From Diatrype stigma (Eukaryota; Ascomycota; Sordariomycetes; Xylariales; Diatrypaceae), in assembly GCA_022225965.2 (NCBI GenBank), contig JAKJXP020000004.1:310001-374000 (forward strand): a stretch of DNA of 64,000 bases, in the 5' to 3' direction. Numbering within the stretch: the first letter of the stretch is position 1; each line of letters begins with the position of its first letter. This document shows, piece by piece, positions 20,999 to 31,188 of this stretch. The notes below the pieces were generated by a model. The model made no database searches. It was given only the letters and a program-made list of their open reading frames with translations, and was not told the DNA's origin. A program made the translations under genes and the position numbers.

Positions 20999-22440
20999 TA
21001 CGATTAGATGGATGCGATTTGTTGATGCTGTATGCCTGCTTGCTTGTTTGGGAAAGAATAACAAGAACCAGAGCCGAACAAGAAATGCGATTAGCAAGTG
21101 TGATAAGTTTGTTTTGGGTAGGTCTCAGATATTATATCAACCGGCGCATAAGATCGGGGGTCTATGATGAAATGGCTAAAGTGAGAGTGGCTATCAGTAC
21201 GAAGTATCGGGGAAGGTGAAAGGATGCGGTTTGCAGCTAGTCGTTTGGGACGTGGCGTATTGGTATTTGTACGGCTGTACCGAGTAAGAATCTGGAAGGA
21301 TCAGAACTTCGCCCGGAATGCTGCAGCAGGACTCAGCAGCAACTTCCGTTTGAAAAGGAATGTAAGGTGCCAAGCAAACCTAACGATGACAGACTCAGTC
21401 AGTCCAGTGCAACCATGCGATTGCATCCTTGCAACTCAGTTATGACGGAAGGTCAGACGATCGGGGGAAGTAGCCAAACACGGCCATCGCCAAGGATACG
21501 TCGTTTATGTCTAGTGAATGAGCTAGTTTCCTAGGTGAGCCCCCTCCCCTAGGTGACTTCCCCGAGTTCCTTCAGTTGTCAGGTGGAATCGGTTTAGATT
21601 TGGAGATGGATACAGCTTCTCGACAGACAACACGGCGGAATCGCAAGCGGATATCGGTGAATTCGGGAATTTACCTGTTAGCCACCCAATGATTGATTTC
21701 CATGTTACATAATCAAGCCCGTATAACCCCACGCCTTAAGATTGATTCAGACTGGCTGTTGGCTATGTAGATCATCCAGTAGATGACACTGGGAGTGATC
21801 GTGTAACCTAGTAACCTTGTTGTTGACATAGCCCCATAAGACCGAGTACCTCGTACTTCTATCGGCACTTCTACTATGTTTAATTCCTTGTGACTTGGAA
21901 TGCGTTATGATAGATAGATATACGATGTTAATTCGGGTTGGATCATGGGTTGTTATACGGTAATCGCGCTTCCTTATTTCACTGACTGGTATTCATCGCC
22001 CCCGAGAGTGCCAACAGCTGTAACGCTTCCCGTCCGAAAGCGGCTATAACAAACTTTATCAAGCTTTCGCTCAAGCCAACTTTCATGCTTAGCTTTCCAC
22101 CTAGCTGGAATGCCCGAGTCGAATGCAGGTAACATGCGAGCGTGGCTTAGTGTTACGGATAAGCCTTAAGTACCTTGACAGGTCGACTGAGAGGATACGA
22201 CTCGCGACCCGGAGTAGTCAAACCTAGCCAGGGAGGATAGAATGCAAGATTGGCGCAGCGCTGTTGGTTATATGTAATATAAGGCGGTAGGTATTCAGAA
22301 TATGGACTGTGCTTTGAGTTTAGGCATGTTCCCTAAACCCACTCAGGCACAGTTTAGGGAAATATTGTGGCGGCCCCGTAGGGCTGTGTGTCATTGGCCT
22401 ATCATAGCCTATGAACCTACCCGAATCGTCCAACTAGTGA

Positions 22441-22464
22441 GGGGGGGGGGGGGGGGGGGGGGGG
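22441..22464 (+). repeat. G24 homopolymer
   Basis: Twenty-four consecutive G residues. Could form a G-quadruplex, or be of uncertain length because homopolymers this long are hard to sequence. Confidence 0.95.
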
Positions 22465-22927
22465 ATATAGGCCAGGTGTAGACTCAAGTCAACAAATGGA
22501 AACACCCCATAACTATCCCATGTTCATTGAGTCAACGAATAGCATGTATACAAGGATTAATCTTTAGGCCTACATGAACTTCCGCCCCCAACACATGCTT
22601 AATTCCAATAGACTATGTTGCATTGCAGGAAATTAAGTCGCCACATGAATTCCAATATATGTGATGTAAGACGAGATCACACAACTTCCAAGCGCCATCT
22701 TGTGTGATGAGCATACCTTTTATACGTACAACTGATAGTCGATGGGTTAGGAAAGCTTCGTCGATCTGTATCAGAGTCGGAAAAGTTGATGATCAAACGT
22801 ATAACGACACAACATATCTCGGGACTTCTGGGCTTCAAACTCTGCTCCTCTACTCATCGCGGACAAAAAACACAATCATCGCCACCTTACTACCAGACCA
22901 GCTGGTTTCAGACTACGTCGTGTTTGA

Positions 22928-23227
22928 AGTCCTAGGCCGTGGACAACTCGAATGTGGACCTTACATGAGGCTGCACTTAGAACCAGAATCCGTGAATTCG
23001 GTGCAGATCTACCAAGTAAATCTAAGAAGCGGCTGAGCAACTATCATGGCCATCGTTTGTCTACAGCATTGAGCTCACCTCGGTCTTCAACAGGTGGACT
23101 GAGGCTAGTCACAACCTCACAGGCGGGTTTTACTAGTTCACATGAAGAGGTCCACCTCGATTCTTGCGGCCTCATGTCTTTGGTAAGACGCAAGCAGCTT
23201 CTCCGGCAGCCACGCTCGCTACCCTAA
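22928..23227 (+). pseudogene. Relic resembling a HET-related gene fragment
   Basis: In one frame the sequence reads WTTRMWTLHEAALRTRI, which resembles the RxWTLQEAxLA segment common in fungal HET and HET-like proteins. The frame is closed by a TGA at 22925 just upstream. An overlapping frame (22704-23036) carries the preceding open sequence, so a frameshift would be needed to join them. Similarity is from memory of the motif only. It may be chance. Confidence 0.3.
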
Positions 23228-23391
23228 CACCTCGATACCGAGATGTTCGAACAGACGAACCTTCATGCGCCAAAGTCATATAGGATGGCATACGGTGTTA
23301 TGACGCAGGTGGTTGGTTTCGAAGTTTGGGGTTTGGCACTGCCCGATCTCGTGGTCTCGTGGCCGGCTGTCACACGATACTCTATTCGCTC

Positions 23392-23742
23392 TCAGCCGTC
23401 ATTAGCACCTGGCAGGATCGCATCAAGCTGACCAACGAGCTTAGGAAATCCTTGGGGTGAGTTATAGCAGCTCTTCGCGTGGAGCTGAGATTTGTACAAG
23501 TAGTATATATCGGTCTGACCAGTCTGAGTAATATTCGCCTTTGACAAGAGTTTTCCAGCTGCACTCTGGTTTGCTAGAAAAATCTGAAATACGACGTCAA
23601 TATCTGCCTTCGCCTTCAATGCATAAGGACGAATCGACGCCTCAATTTCACCAAACGAGGTATCGTTTGATTGGTTAGCTTTTGCGACGGTTCCCAGGAT
23701 GCGGGGTGGCAAGTATGGGGCAAGGATGGTTATCTTCAGACT
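23392..23742 (-). other. Unassigned open frame without ATG
   Basis: About 116 codons with protein-like composition, beginning after a TGA and containing ILAPYLPPRILGT, SFGEIEASIRPYALKAK and TGQTDIYYLYKSQ. It has no in-frame ATG, so it would need an upstream exon or is a fragment. I do not recognise a family. Confidence 0.25.
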
Positions 23743-24378
23743 TCAGCACCTCTCAGCTGGTCGTTAGTGATATCATACCGCTGTCAATCAAGGGACCATC
23801 CAAGCCATCAATCCCCACCTCTAACCAAGTGCGTTTAACTCATGTGCCAGCTTTATTGGCCGATTGGCCCCTAGCTATCTGACATCCAACCAGCCAACAT
23901 ACCTCCTGCATCTAATTAACTACACCTAACATACAAAGAGCCTCTCAGAACCTAAACACCCATCGGGTTATTCAACAACTCTTGGCTACTACTACGTGGC
24001 AGCCTATTCAGCCTATTCCCTAGGTACTCAGGCGGAGACAACCCAGTCTGACTGTGCCCTTCGTTAGCAACCCTTAGTAAATCTACCTGTAGAACCATAA
24101 TCTGACAGGTTGACAGACTAGTTTCGGGCTTGGCTCTAAGCTCAGCATCCCTTAGGCTGCCCTCTACAAAGTAGGACCATTGCAGACTATGACCCGGCAT
24201 CACGATTGGGAGGCCTCGATATTGCTGTGAACTGGCGGAGAGGGTAGTTACACCGAGTACGCTGCAAAAATATACTAGGGGAGTTTCGGTCTCTTCGGCC
24301 TCCCTTGGCTTATTCCGAGCGTGCTAGGTAGTCACTTACAAGCCCCCTATTCAGATACCCCTGTGGCTGAGGTTCTGC

Positions 24379-25801
24379 ATGATGGCCGACCCTGTAGGAT
24401 CTGATAAGTTTCTACTCGAACGGCTAAACGCCCTCAAGCCCACATCTATAAACTTGGACCCATCACCTAAGTAAGCCAGCCCCCCTTGAATGCCTCGTAT
24501 ACCGCCAGAAAGATGAGGTTCCCCGGTACTGGTGGAGGATTTCGAAGTTTTGCAATTGCTAACACCCCATCACTAGATCCATCCCTGCTGCATCTGCTAT
24601 TGAGAGGGCTAAGCCGCCCTCGAAAGAAGATGCCCTATCAGACCGACTGAAAAGTCTGCGAAATCAGATTGGCTCCTCGTCGGAACAACTTCCTCCTGCC
24701 TCTCCGGGCTCGGAGGCGTGCCAGCCACATACGCACCGCAGCGACGCCATACCCCCGTCAGCAGCAGCAGCACAGCCCCAGGCTAGCGGCACAGGTGGCA
24801 ACAGCAAAGCAGATCACGGCGCAACACGAAGTCCCACTACGGGGACTCAGCAGGGCCACGAGGATGATGTGCAGCTCGAACCCCTGCTGGACACCGACGA
24901 TCAGACGCTCGAAGAGCTCCTCGCCGAGCTCGGGTCGGACCAAGCGTGGCTTGACGAGGTCGCCGCTGAGGGAGAAGAGGGAGAAGAGCAAGAGCACCGC
25001 CGGGTGACGGCCCTTCTGGAGGAACTAGGCAAAGCTTCTTTAACCGATGCGCCCAGGCCAGAAAGCGCCAAGCGGCGCAGCGACAGTGATGGTGATGGTG
25101 ATAGCGACAGCGACGATGATTCTGAAGGCGGCCAGATGGCTCGTGAGGCGAGCGATGTCCTCGCCAAAGCCCTCGACGAGGTCGAGCTGGAGGGCAACCG
25201 CCAACCTGCCCCGTCAGACCCGACTTCCTCAACACCCCTGCCCGCAGGCGATACGACCAAGGGTGGTCGCACACCGACAAATAGCCATTCAGCGGAACCA
25301 CAGGGACAGCCCGACCAGGCCTCCTCCTTCAAGCTTCCCGGTGTCCCATCCCAGCTCCAAGACCAGCCCTCCGTTCACGACGACGACGGCGATCTGTCCG
25401 AGACGGACGCCAACTTCGAAGCGTCCATCGCGGCGCGCATGGCAGCGCTGAAGGTTTCCTCGCCGTCGTCAGACCCCATGCTGCCGCTGCCCTCGGTGCC
25501 GGCCTCGGACGTCAACGCGCTGGGCCTGCCGGGGGCGCCGACGTTCTCGCCCCACGACCGGCCCGTGCCGGGCCTCATCCGGCGCCCGGGCCGGCTGGGC
25601 GGCTTCACCGACGAGGACCAGAGGTCCTGGTGCATCGTGTGCCTGGAGGACGGCGCCATCCGGTGCCTGGGCTGCGACGCCGGCGACGGCGACGGCGGCG
25701 ACGTCTACTGCGCCCGCTGCTGGAAGGAGATGCATGTCGGTCCCAGGGCGGGGTACGAGGAGCGGGGACATCGGTGGGAGAAGTACGTTCGTGTGCGTTA
25801 G
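24379..25801 (+). CDS. ANCHR/ZFYVE19-like abscission checkpoint (Vps4-binding) protein
   Basis: Exons 24379-24470 and 24577-25801 (106-nt intron, donor GTAAGC, acceptor CACTAG) give 438 residues. The start is MMADPVGSDKFLLERLNALKP; LLERLNALKP and DALSDRLKSLRNQI look like short helical motifs of the MIT-interacting type. LEELLAELGSDQAWLDEV and VTALLEELGKA follow in an acidic middle. The C-terminus has a compact zinc-binding region, WCIVCLEDGAIRCLGC, then YCARC, MH and RGHRWEKY (about 385-435), typical of fungal homologues of human ZFYVE19. In human cells ANCHR holds Vps4 at the midbody with ESCRT-III; the fungal role is likely in ESCRT/Vps4 function but unproven. The 5' exon restores a conserved N-terminus, supporting the model. 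Confidence 0.82.
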
Positions 25802-27812
25802 GGGGTGCGTTGGGGGACTGGATAGGGGGGGCAGTGTAGGACAGGACAGGACATGTGAGGGTTGGCGAGTGGGTAGGTAGGTAGCTATTGGTTAGCTGCT
25901 CAGTGATTGCTAGGTCGTGTGTGAGATGAGGGAGCAGGAGGGAGGAAGGGTGGGGAGAAGAAGATACCCGACACATTTGATGATGGTGGCGGTGATGATT
26001 ATGATGATGATGATTGCATGATATTGGCAATGACTATGGCACACAGCAGGCAAGTCACGAGATTGGATGAGATAGGGCGACATAGGTGTAGATAGGGATT
26101 GTGAGTCTAGGCGAGCTGCATAGCCAGCCAGATACGTATAAATGAACTGAAGATATTTTGAGACTGCTTAACATCGAATAAGGAGATTGGGCGTCGTAAA
26201 TGTGAACAACGAGCCTGATGTGCTATTGATCCACTCCACCCTCGTCATCGCCCTGGCTTTCTACCTACATAGGCTACCCTAAGGACCAGACTGCTGAACG
26301 ATCTTTCAATGGCCAACTACTTATGCGTCTTGGGCAAATGAACAGCTGTAGGTGCTCAGGGCGACGTTGCCAAGCAACCTCGGCCGATGGAGGCTAGCAG
26401 GAGTGGAAGATCATGCCCATCTGTTTGAAATGCTGTGCCTGGGGATGACACGGAGATTGCAGTGAGTTCTTGGATTGTAGGAAACGTCAACGAACGCGCA
26501 AAAAGGGTCTCACGGTGAAGCCGTCGCACCATGTGCACTACAAGGGCAAGTAGGTAGGTAGATAGGTAGGTACACACACAGGTCCAACCTGATGCCTGCT
26601 TGAAGGAGCTATTGCTCTACGTAGCAGACATATACCCAAGTGGGATGGGAGTAGGTACCTCTGTACTCTTGTGTATGGCATTATTTGTCCGGGCTTAGGC
26701 CGAAATGGAAGCCCTTATAAGTCAAGATTTAGAAAACAAACTATCAGCGAAGTAGCACAGTGTTCTTTACCAAGCCCGGCTGTCACATCATTGTGGCCAG
26801 CCTTGGGCGACGCGGTTAGTCGAATAGTTGCTAGGAACTCTTCGCTTTTTTGCTACATTTGACCTTTTGGAGAACCTGCCTTCGATTCATGCCATGTTTG
26901 GTTCCTTTTGTATAAGACCATTCACTTTCTGACACTTTTGTTTTTTTGCTTCATCTCAAGGGACTTGTATGCCCATCAATTCTCCCGTGTACCTGGCGCA
27001 TCACCCCCCCTCCCCTTCTATATTGATCACGCATCGAATTGAAACAACGTACGGGAGCCATGACAATGCGTAGTTTTGATGCTACTAAATCAAATTGAAC
27101 TTTAACCTCGCATGCTGCCCTCAAGTCTAATTCCGGTTCTGTTGTTACACTGAGGTATCGTAGACAGCCTAGTCACCTGGTTTGCGCTGTATCTAACAAA
27201 TCGATAATCCCAAGCTCCCGAGCCCTAAGACGCAGAGGAGTGGCTCGGGTGTTCGTTAATTTCCCAATCATGCATCATGCCTGACAACCAACTACATTCC
27301 CGAGACGTCCGTATTGATTTAGACATGATCCCTCTCACTCTGCAGATAAGGACCTTGCTCAGTATAAAACCACGTTTGGATCTTTCGAGTATACTGCCAT
27401 ATTACCAGGGGTTGTCAATGAATAAACGCATCAACACCAGACTCGTTAATATAGATGAAAAGCTAAAGAGGGTTTCTGAAAGAGCAAATAGGAGAGTGAA
27501 AGAAAGGGGTCGTTGGATGACAGAAGTGGAGCACTAGACTAATACGCATAGTAAACAAGACACGCTTACTGTGATAAGACTGTGGAATGTAGGGACCGCC
27601 ATGCACTTATGAAGTAGTATTCGGCTATCCGAGCAGCGAAGCTCCGTCATCCATCATTTCCAGGTTGCTCCAATTGGATCGTCACTGCCAACTACCTGAA
27701 CAACAACACCAACAAAATAACAAAATATCCGGCTCATGAGGAAGAACCTTCAACGCCTGTGCCCGCTGCCCATCGCAGCAGCAGCATCAGCTTCAGCTTC
27801 AGCTTCACAACA
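25802..27812. other. Intergenic region between divergent-length plus-strand genes
   Basis: Holds GGTAGGTA/GATGAT microsatellite patches (25870-26010 and 26550-26575). A short open frame at 27277-27537 (86 residues, charged) has no recognisable relatives and no codon bias. The last ~100 bases are the leader of the VPS38 gene and include an upstream ORF. Confidence 0.5.
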
Positions 27813-27870
27813 ATGCTTCCGCAGAACCGGCGTCTGCGCCACCTGCAAGGGATCTACCTGCGCAATCTGA
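27736..27870 (+). promoter_or_regulatory. Upstream ORF overlapping the VPS38 start codon
   Basis: An ATG at 27736 opens a 44-codon frame, out of frame with the main ORF and ending at TGA 27868-27870, past the main ATG at 27813. If the transcript starts upstream of 27736, ribosomes would have to leak past it. It encodes a SASASAS run from a GCTTCA repeat. Confidence 0.4.
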
Positions 27871-30269
27871 GCTTCTCCGCGACCCGTGGAAGGGCAATCG
27901 ACGATCTCGACGCCGAATTCAAGCCCAACAGCAACAGCAATGACGGCAGCAACAGCCATGGGCTGGAAGCTGCAGAAGACGATGCGCCGCAGATCCACCA
28001 ATCCCAATCCACCGATAGCTTCCGACCGCGACCGAAGGGGCAACAGAGGAGGAGGAGCACCACCCTAGCCAACATCAGCCCGGTGACGCGCCAGAAGCAG
28101 CTGGAGTACGCCGTCGAGAGCCGCGCCGCCGACGTGTTCTTCTCGCTGCACTGCGAGGGGGTCGACGAGCCCGTGTACATCAGCGAGGTGGGCGAGCGCG
28201 CTATGAACTTCAACTTCCGCTTCCTCGACCTGGCGCACGCCGTCGCCGCCGCCCAGCTGGATCCGGACCTCGACCTGAAGGAACCCCCCGTCACGCGCTC
28301 GTCCACCTTCACCGTCAAGGTCTGGGCGCGGAGGGTGAGCGCCAGCGCATGGGCCCTGCTGCTGGAGCAGCACGTCGACCTGCGCGCGCTGCACTACCTC
28401 GGCACCAGCTTGCGCAGCCGCCAGTTCCCGCCCAACTGCCTCGTCTTCCACCTCAGCGACGGCGGCGTCTACGCGCTTCCCGAGCTCGCGAGCCCGTCAT
28501 CCTCGTTATCGTCGCCATCATCGTCCGAGCCGCCGCCATCGAAGAAAAAGCAGTCGCCCGCCCTCCCCACCTCGTCCTACAGCGCCCTCATGAAGCTCTC
28601 CAACCTCGACGCGTCGATCCAGGACGCGCTCGCCACCCGCGAGGCCCTGACGACCCAGATCAACGAGATCCTAGCGCAGAGCAGCGCCACCACCACGACA
28701 GCCTACGACAAGCTCCCACAGGCGCAGGAGTCCGCGCTCCTCGCGTCCCGCTACCTCGCCGCCCAGCGGCGCACCCTGAAGGCGGCGCAGGCTCGGCGCG
28801 CCGAGCTGCGTTCCTCGATTGACGCGCGGCGGCGCGCCATCGCGGAGGGCCGGGAGGCGCAGGCGCGGGCCGAGGCGGACGTGCGGCGCGCGCGGGAGGC
28901 GGAGCTCCCCGGCTTGCGGGCGCAGACGGCGGCGGCGCGGGACGCGATCCGGGGCCAGCGGCGGCGGGTGTGCGAGGACCTGGGGCGGATCTTCCCCATC
29001 GCGCCCGTGGCGCCGGAGCCGGGCGCGCCGCCCCCGCCGCCCCTGTCCTTCCGCATCTGCGGCGTCGCGCTGCCCAACACCGAGTACGACCCGGCGTCGC
29101 CGACGGCGGCCGAGGACGCGCTGTCGGCCGCGCTGGGCTACGTCGCCCACCTGGTCCACCTGCTGCAGTTCTACCTGTGCGTGCCGCTGCCGTACCCGGT
29201 GTCGCCGTTCGGGTCGCGCAGCAGCGTGCGCGACGACATCTCGCTGCTGCCCGACGCCACGACCACCACCACCAGCGGCGCGTCCTCCTCGACCTCGTCC
29301 TACAACTACACCTACACCTACACCACCACCGGCGCGGCGAAGCAGCAGCAGCAGCACCAGCAGCGGCACCGGCAGCAGCTGCAGCGCGACTTCCCGCTCT
29401 TCCTCCGCGGCGGCGCCACGGCCCAGTACCGCTTCGACTACGCCTGGTTCCTGCTCAACAAGGACGTCGAGGCGCTCTGCGCCGTCGGGGCCGCCGGGAC
29501 CTTCGGGGCTAGCGGCAGCGGAGGCGGAGGCGGTGGGCTCCGCGTCGTCGACATCCGCCACACCCTCCCCAACCTCAAGTACCTGCTCTACGTCTGCAGC
29601 GCCGGCACCGACGAGGTGCCCGAGCGGAAGCGCGGCGGCGTGCGCGGCCTGTGGGCCGGGCGGATGAGGAAGTCGCGCCAGCATCACCCGAACGGCAGCA
29701 GCAGCGGCAACGGCTGGGGCTCCTCGTCCGCGGCAGGGGGTAGTGGTGCGGCTGGCTTCCTCGGTGCTCCCGCTGGGTTATTCTTCGACGACGGCGCTAG
29801 TAGTGCGGGCGGAAGTAGCCGGAGAGGTAGTGCGGATAGCGAAGCCCTTGGCGGCGGCGGCGGCAGCGGTAGTGGTGGTGGTACCGGAAGGCTACAAGAC
29901 CAGCTACAGCAAGCCATAGTAGCTGCTGCAGCGCATGAGAATAGACATGCGCAGCCACAGCCACAGCCACAGCAGCAGCAGGAAGAGGAACAACAACAGC
30001 ACCTACATGTGCACAGTCTTAGTTACAGTAGTAACAACGGCAACGCCAGCGTCGGTGGTGCCGCTGGAGACGGACCCGACACATACACAGGACAGCAGTA
30101 TGACAACATACAACAGCAGCCTTCGCCCTCTTCCCCCTCCCCTTCCTCTTCCCGCACGCTAGGCGGAGGTGTGGGTGTGGGTGTGGAGGGATTGCCCTTC
30201 GATGAAGGGGGCGCGAGGCTCACGCTGCGGACGAAAGGGCTGAGGGAGAATGTGGGCGCGCAGGCTTGA
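27813..30269 (+). CDS. VPS38: Vps38/UVRAG-family subunit of the Vps34 PI3-kinase complex II
   Basis: One frame of 818 residues starting MLPQNRRLRHLQGIYLRNLSF, the conserved opening of fungal UVRAG/Vps38 proteins. A C2-like region follows (about 80-230: YISEVGERAMNFNFRFLDL, TFTVKVWAR, FPPNCLVFHLSDG). Then comes a coiled coil (about 265-390, from LMKLSNLDASIQDALATREAL through an Arg/Ala-rich stretch) and a BARA-like part with LSFRICGVALPNTEYD, YVAHLVHLLQFYLCVPLPYP, QYRFDYAWFLLNKDVEAL and IRHTLPNLKYLLYVC. The last ~190 residues are Gly/Ser/Gln low complexity. Vps38 directs Vps34-Vps15-Atg6 to endosomes for PI3P synthesis and vacuolar sorting. There is no in-frame ATG upstream, though the frame stays open to about 27648, so an alternative upstream exon is possible. 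Confidence 0.85.
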   Translation: MLPQNRRLRHLQGIYLRNLSFSATRGRAIDDLDAEFKPNSNSNDGSNSHGLEAAEDDAPQIHQSQSTDSFRPRPKGQQRRRSTTLANISPVTRQKQLEYAVESRAADVFFSLHCEGVDEPVYISEVGERAMNFNFRFLDLAHAVAAAQLDPDLDLKEPPVTRSSTFTVKVWARRVSASAWALLLEQHVDLRALHYLGTSLRSRQFPPNCLVFHLSDGGVYALPELASPSSSLSSPSSSEPPPSKKKQSPALPTSSYSALMKLSNLDASIQDALATREALTTQINEILAQSSATTTTAYDKLPQAQESALLASRYLAAQRRTLKAAQARRAELRSSIDARRRAIAEGREAQARAEADVRRAREAELPGLRAQTAAARDAIRGQRRRVCEDLGRIFPIAPVAPEPGAPPPPPLSFRICGVALPNTEYDPASPTAAEDALSAALGYVAHLVHLLQFYLCVPLPYPVSPFGSRSSVRDDISLLPDATTTTTSGASSSTSSYNYTYTYTTTGAAKQQQQHQQRHRQQLQRDFPLFLRGGATAQYRFDYAWFLLNKDVEALCAVGAAGTFGASGSGGGGGGLRVVDIRHTLPNLKYLLYVCSAGTDEVPERKRGGVRGLWAGRMRKSRQHHPNGSSSGNGWGSSSAAGGSGAAGFLGAPAGLFFDDGASSAGGSSRRGSADSEALGGGGGSGSGGGTGRLQDQLQQAIVAAAAHENRHAQPQPQPQQQQEEEQQQHLHVHSLSYSSNNGNASVGGAAGDGPDTYTGQQYDNIQQQPSPSSPSPSSSRTLGGGVGVGVEGLPFDEGGARLTLRTKGLRENVGAQA

Positions 30270-31188
30270 CTTTAAGGGTATCGAGATCGAGGCGCGAAAG
30301 GGAAATCCAAACAGAGAGAAGGAAGGGGGAAGGGGGAACGGGCGTAGGAGTAGGATTTGTAATGATAACATAACTACTACCTAGTCTCAATACAGAGATA
30401 TAACCCCCCCCTAATTTACTACACCGATGATATATACATGTGATTCCGCTATAACTAGCTACCGAATTACCTAGTCTAGGTATCTTGCCGTTGTATGGCT
30501 CCCCTACAGAAAGTGTGATAGAAGATAAATAGATAGATAGACCTTAAGGGGTCAGAGGCTATATAGGTAGATTAGATGTACAGCAGTAGGTGCTATCTGA
30601 GTCGATGATCAGCAGTAAGGACGTGTGTATGTGCAGGGAGAACTTTTTTGATGTGGTGTGTACCCTACACATTAGAACCTCGTGAGTGCTGAGATGATTT
30701 GGTGTGCCTATAACTGCCTCTACGGTCCGGTCACAGAGACTTTTGAGGTCCACATCCTACGCGTATAAAAAGCATTACGTGGCATTTGACCCTTTGGATG
30801 AGAGGGAGGGAGTCAAGATAAAATGAACTATGCCAATTGATATTCCGAGGACCGTGGTGCTATTGATACATGTCCTTAGCGCCGATGATGCTGATGATCA
30901 TAGCGATAGCTAGCGATAATGATGATTGATGCCGTGCCCGCATAGCCACCCGCCTTCAACATCATTCCCCTGCCCCTTCCTGTATTGTATGCAATAGATA
31001 GGTATACAGAGCTTGTCGGTCGTTGCAGCGAAAGAAGAACGACCAACAGACAAGACAGACCATCGTTCGTACATGGTCACCACCACCACCGACCGACCAT
31101 CTTGTTGTGCGTGCGTGCGTGCGTGCGTGCGTGCGCGCGCGCGTGTGTGTGTGTGTGTCTAAGTACGCAATCAGAAGAAATTGAAGAA
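30270..31188. other. Intergenic region between convergent genes
   Basis: No gene seen. It has C-rich and ATAGATAG patches near 30400-30540, GATGAT repeats near 30885-30930 and a GCGT/GT microsatellite close to the 3' end of the RTC1 gene. Confidence 0.5.
31107..31158 (+). repeat. GCGT/GC/GT compound microsatellite
   Basis: Runs of (GTGC)n, then GCGCGC, then (GT)n; an alternating purine-pyrimidine tract that could adopt Z-DNA. Confidence 0.9.

Larger units (their letters stand above)
20999..24378. other. 3.4-kb gene-poor region with relics
   Basis: No intact gene is supported. It contains a G24 homopolymer, a HET-like relic on the plus strand (about 22928-23227) and an unassigned minus-strand open frame (23392-23742). 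GC content is intermediate and codon structure is absent elsewhere. Confidence 0.5.

Noticed and set aside
28671..29687. 338-codon minus-strand frame, and plus-strand 28819-29667, overlapping VPS38
   Set aside because: GC-driven shadows with low-complexity Arg/Pro/Ser sequence; VPS38 motifs lie in the other frame.
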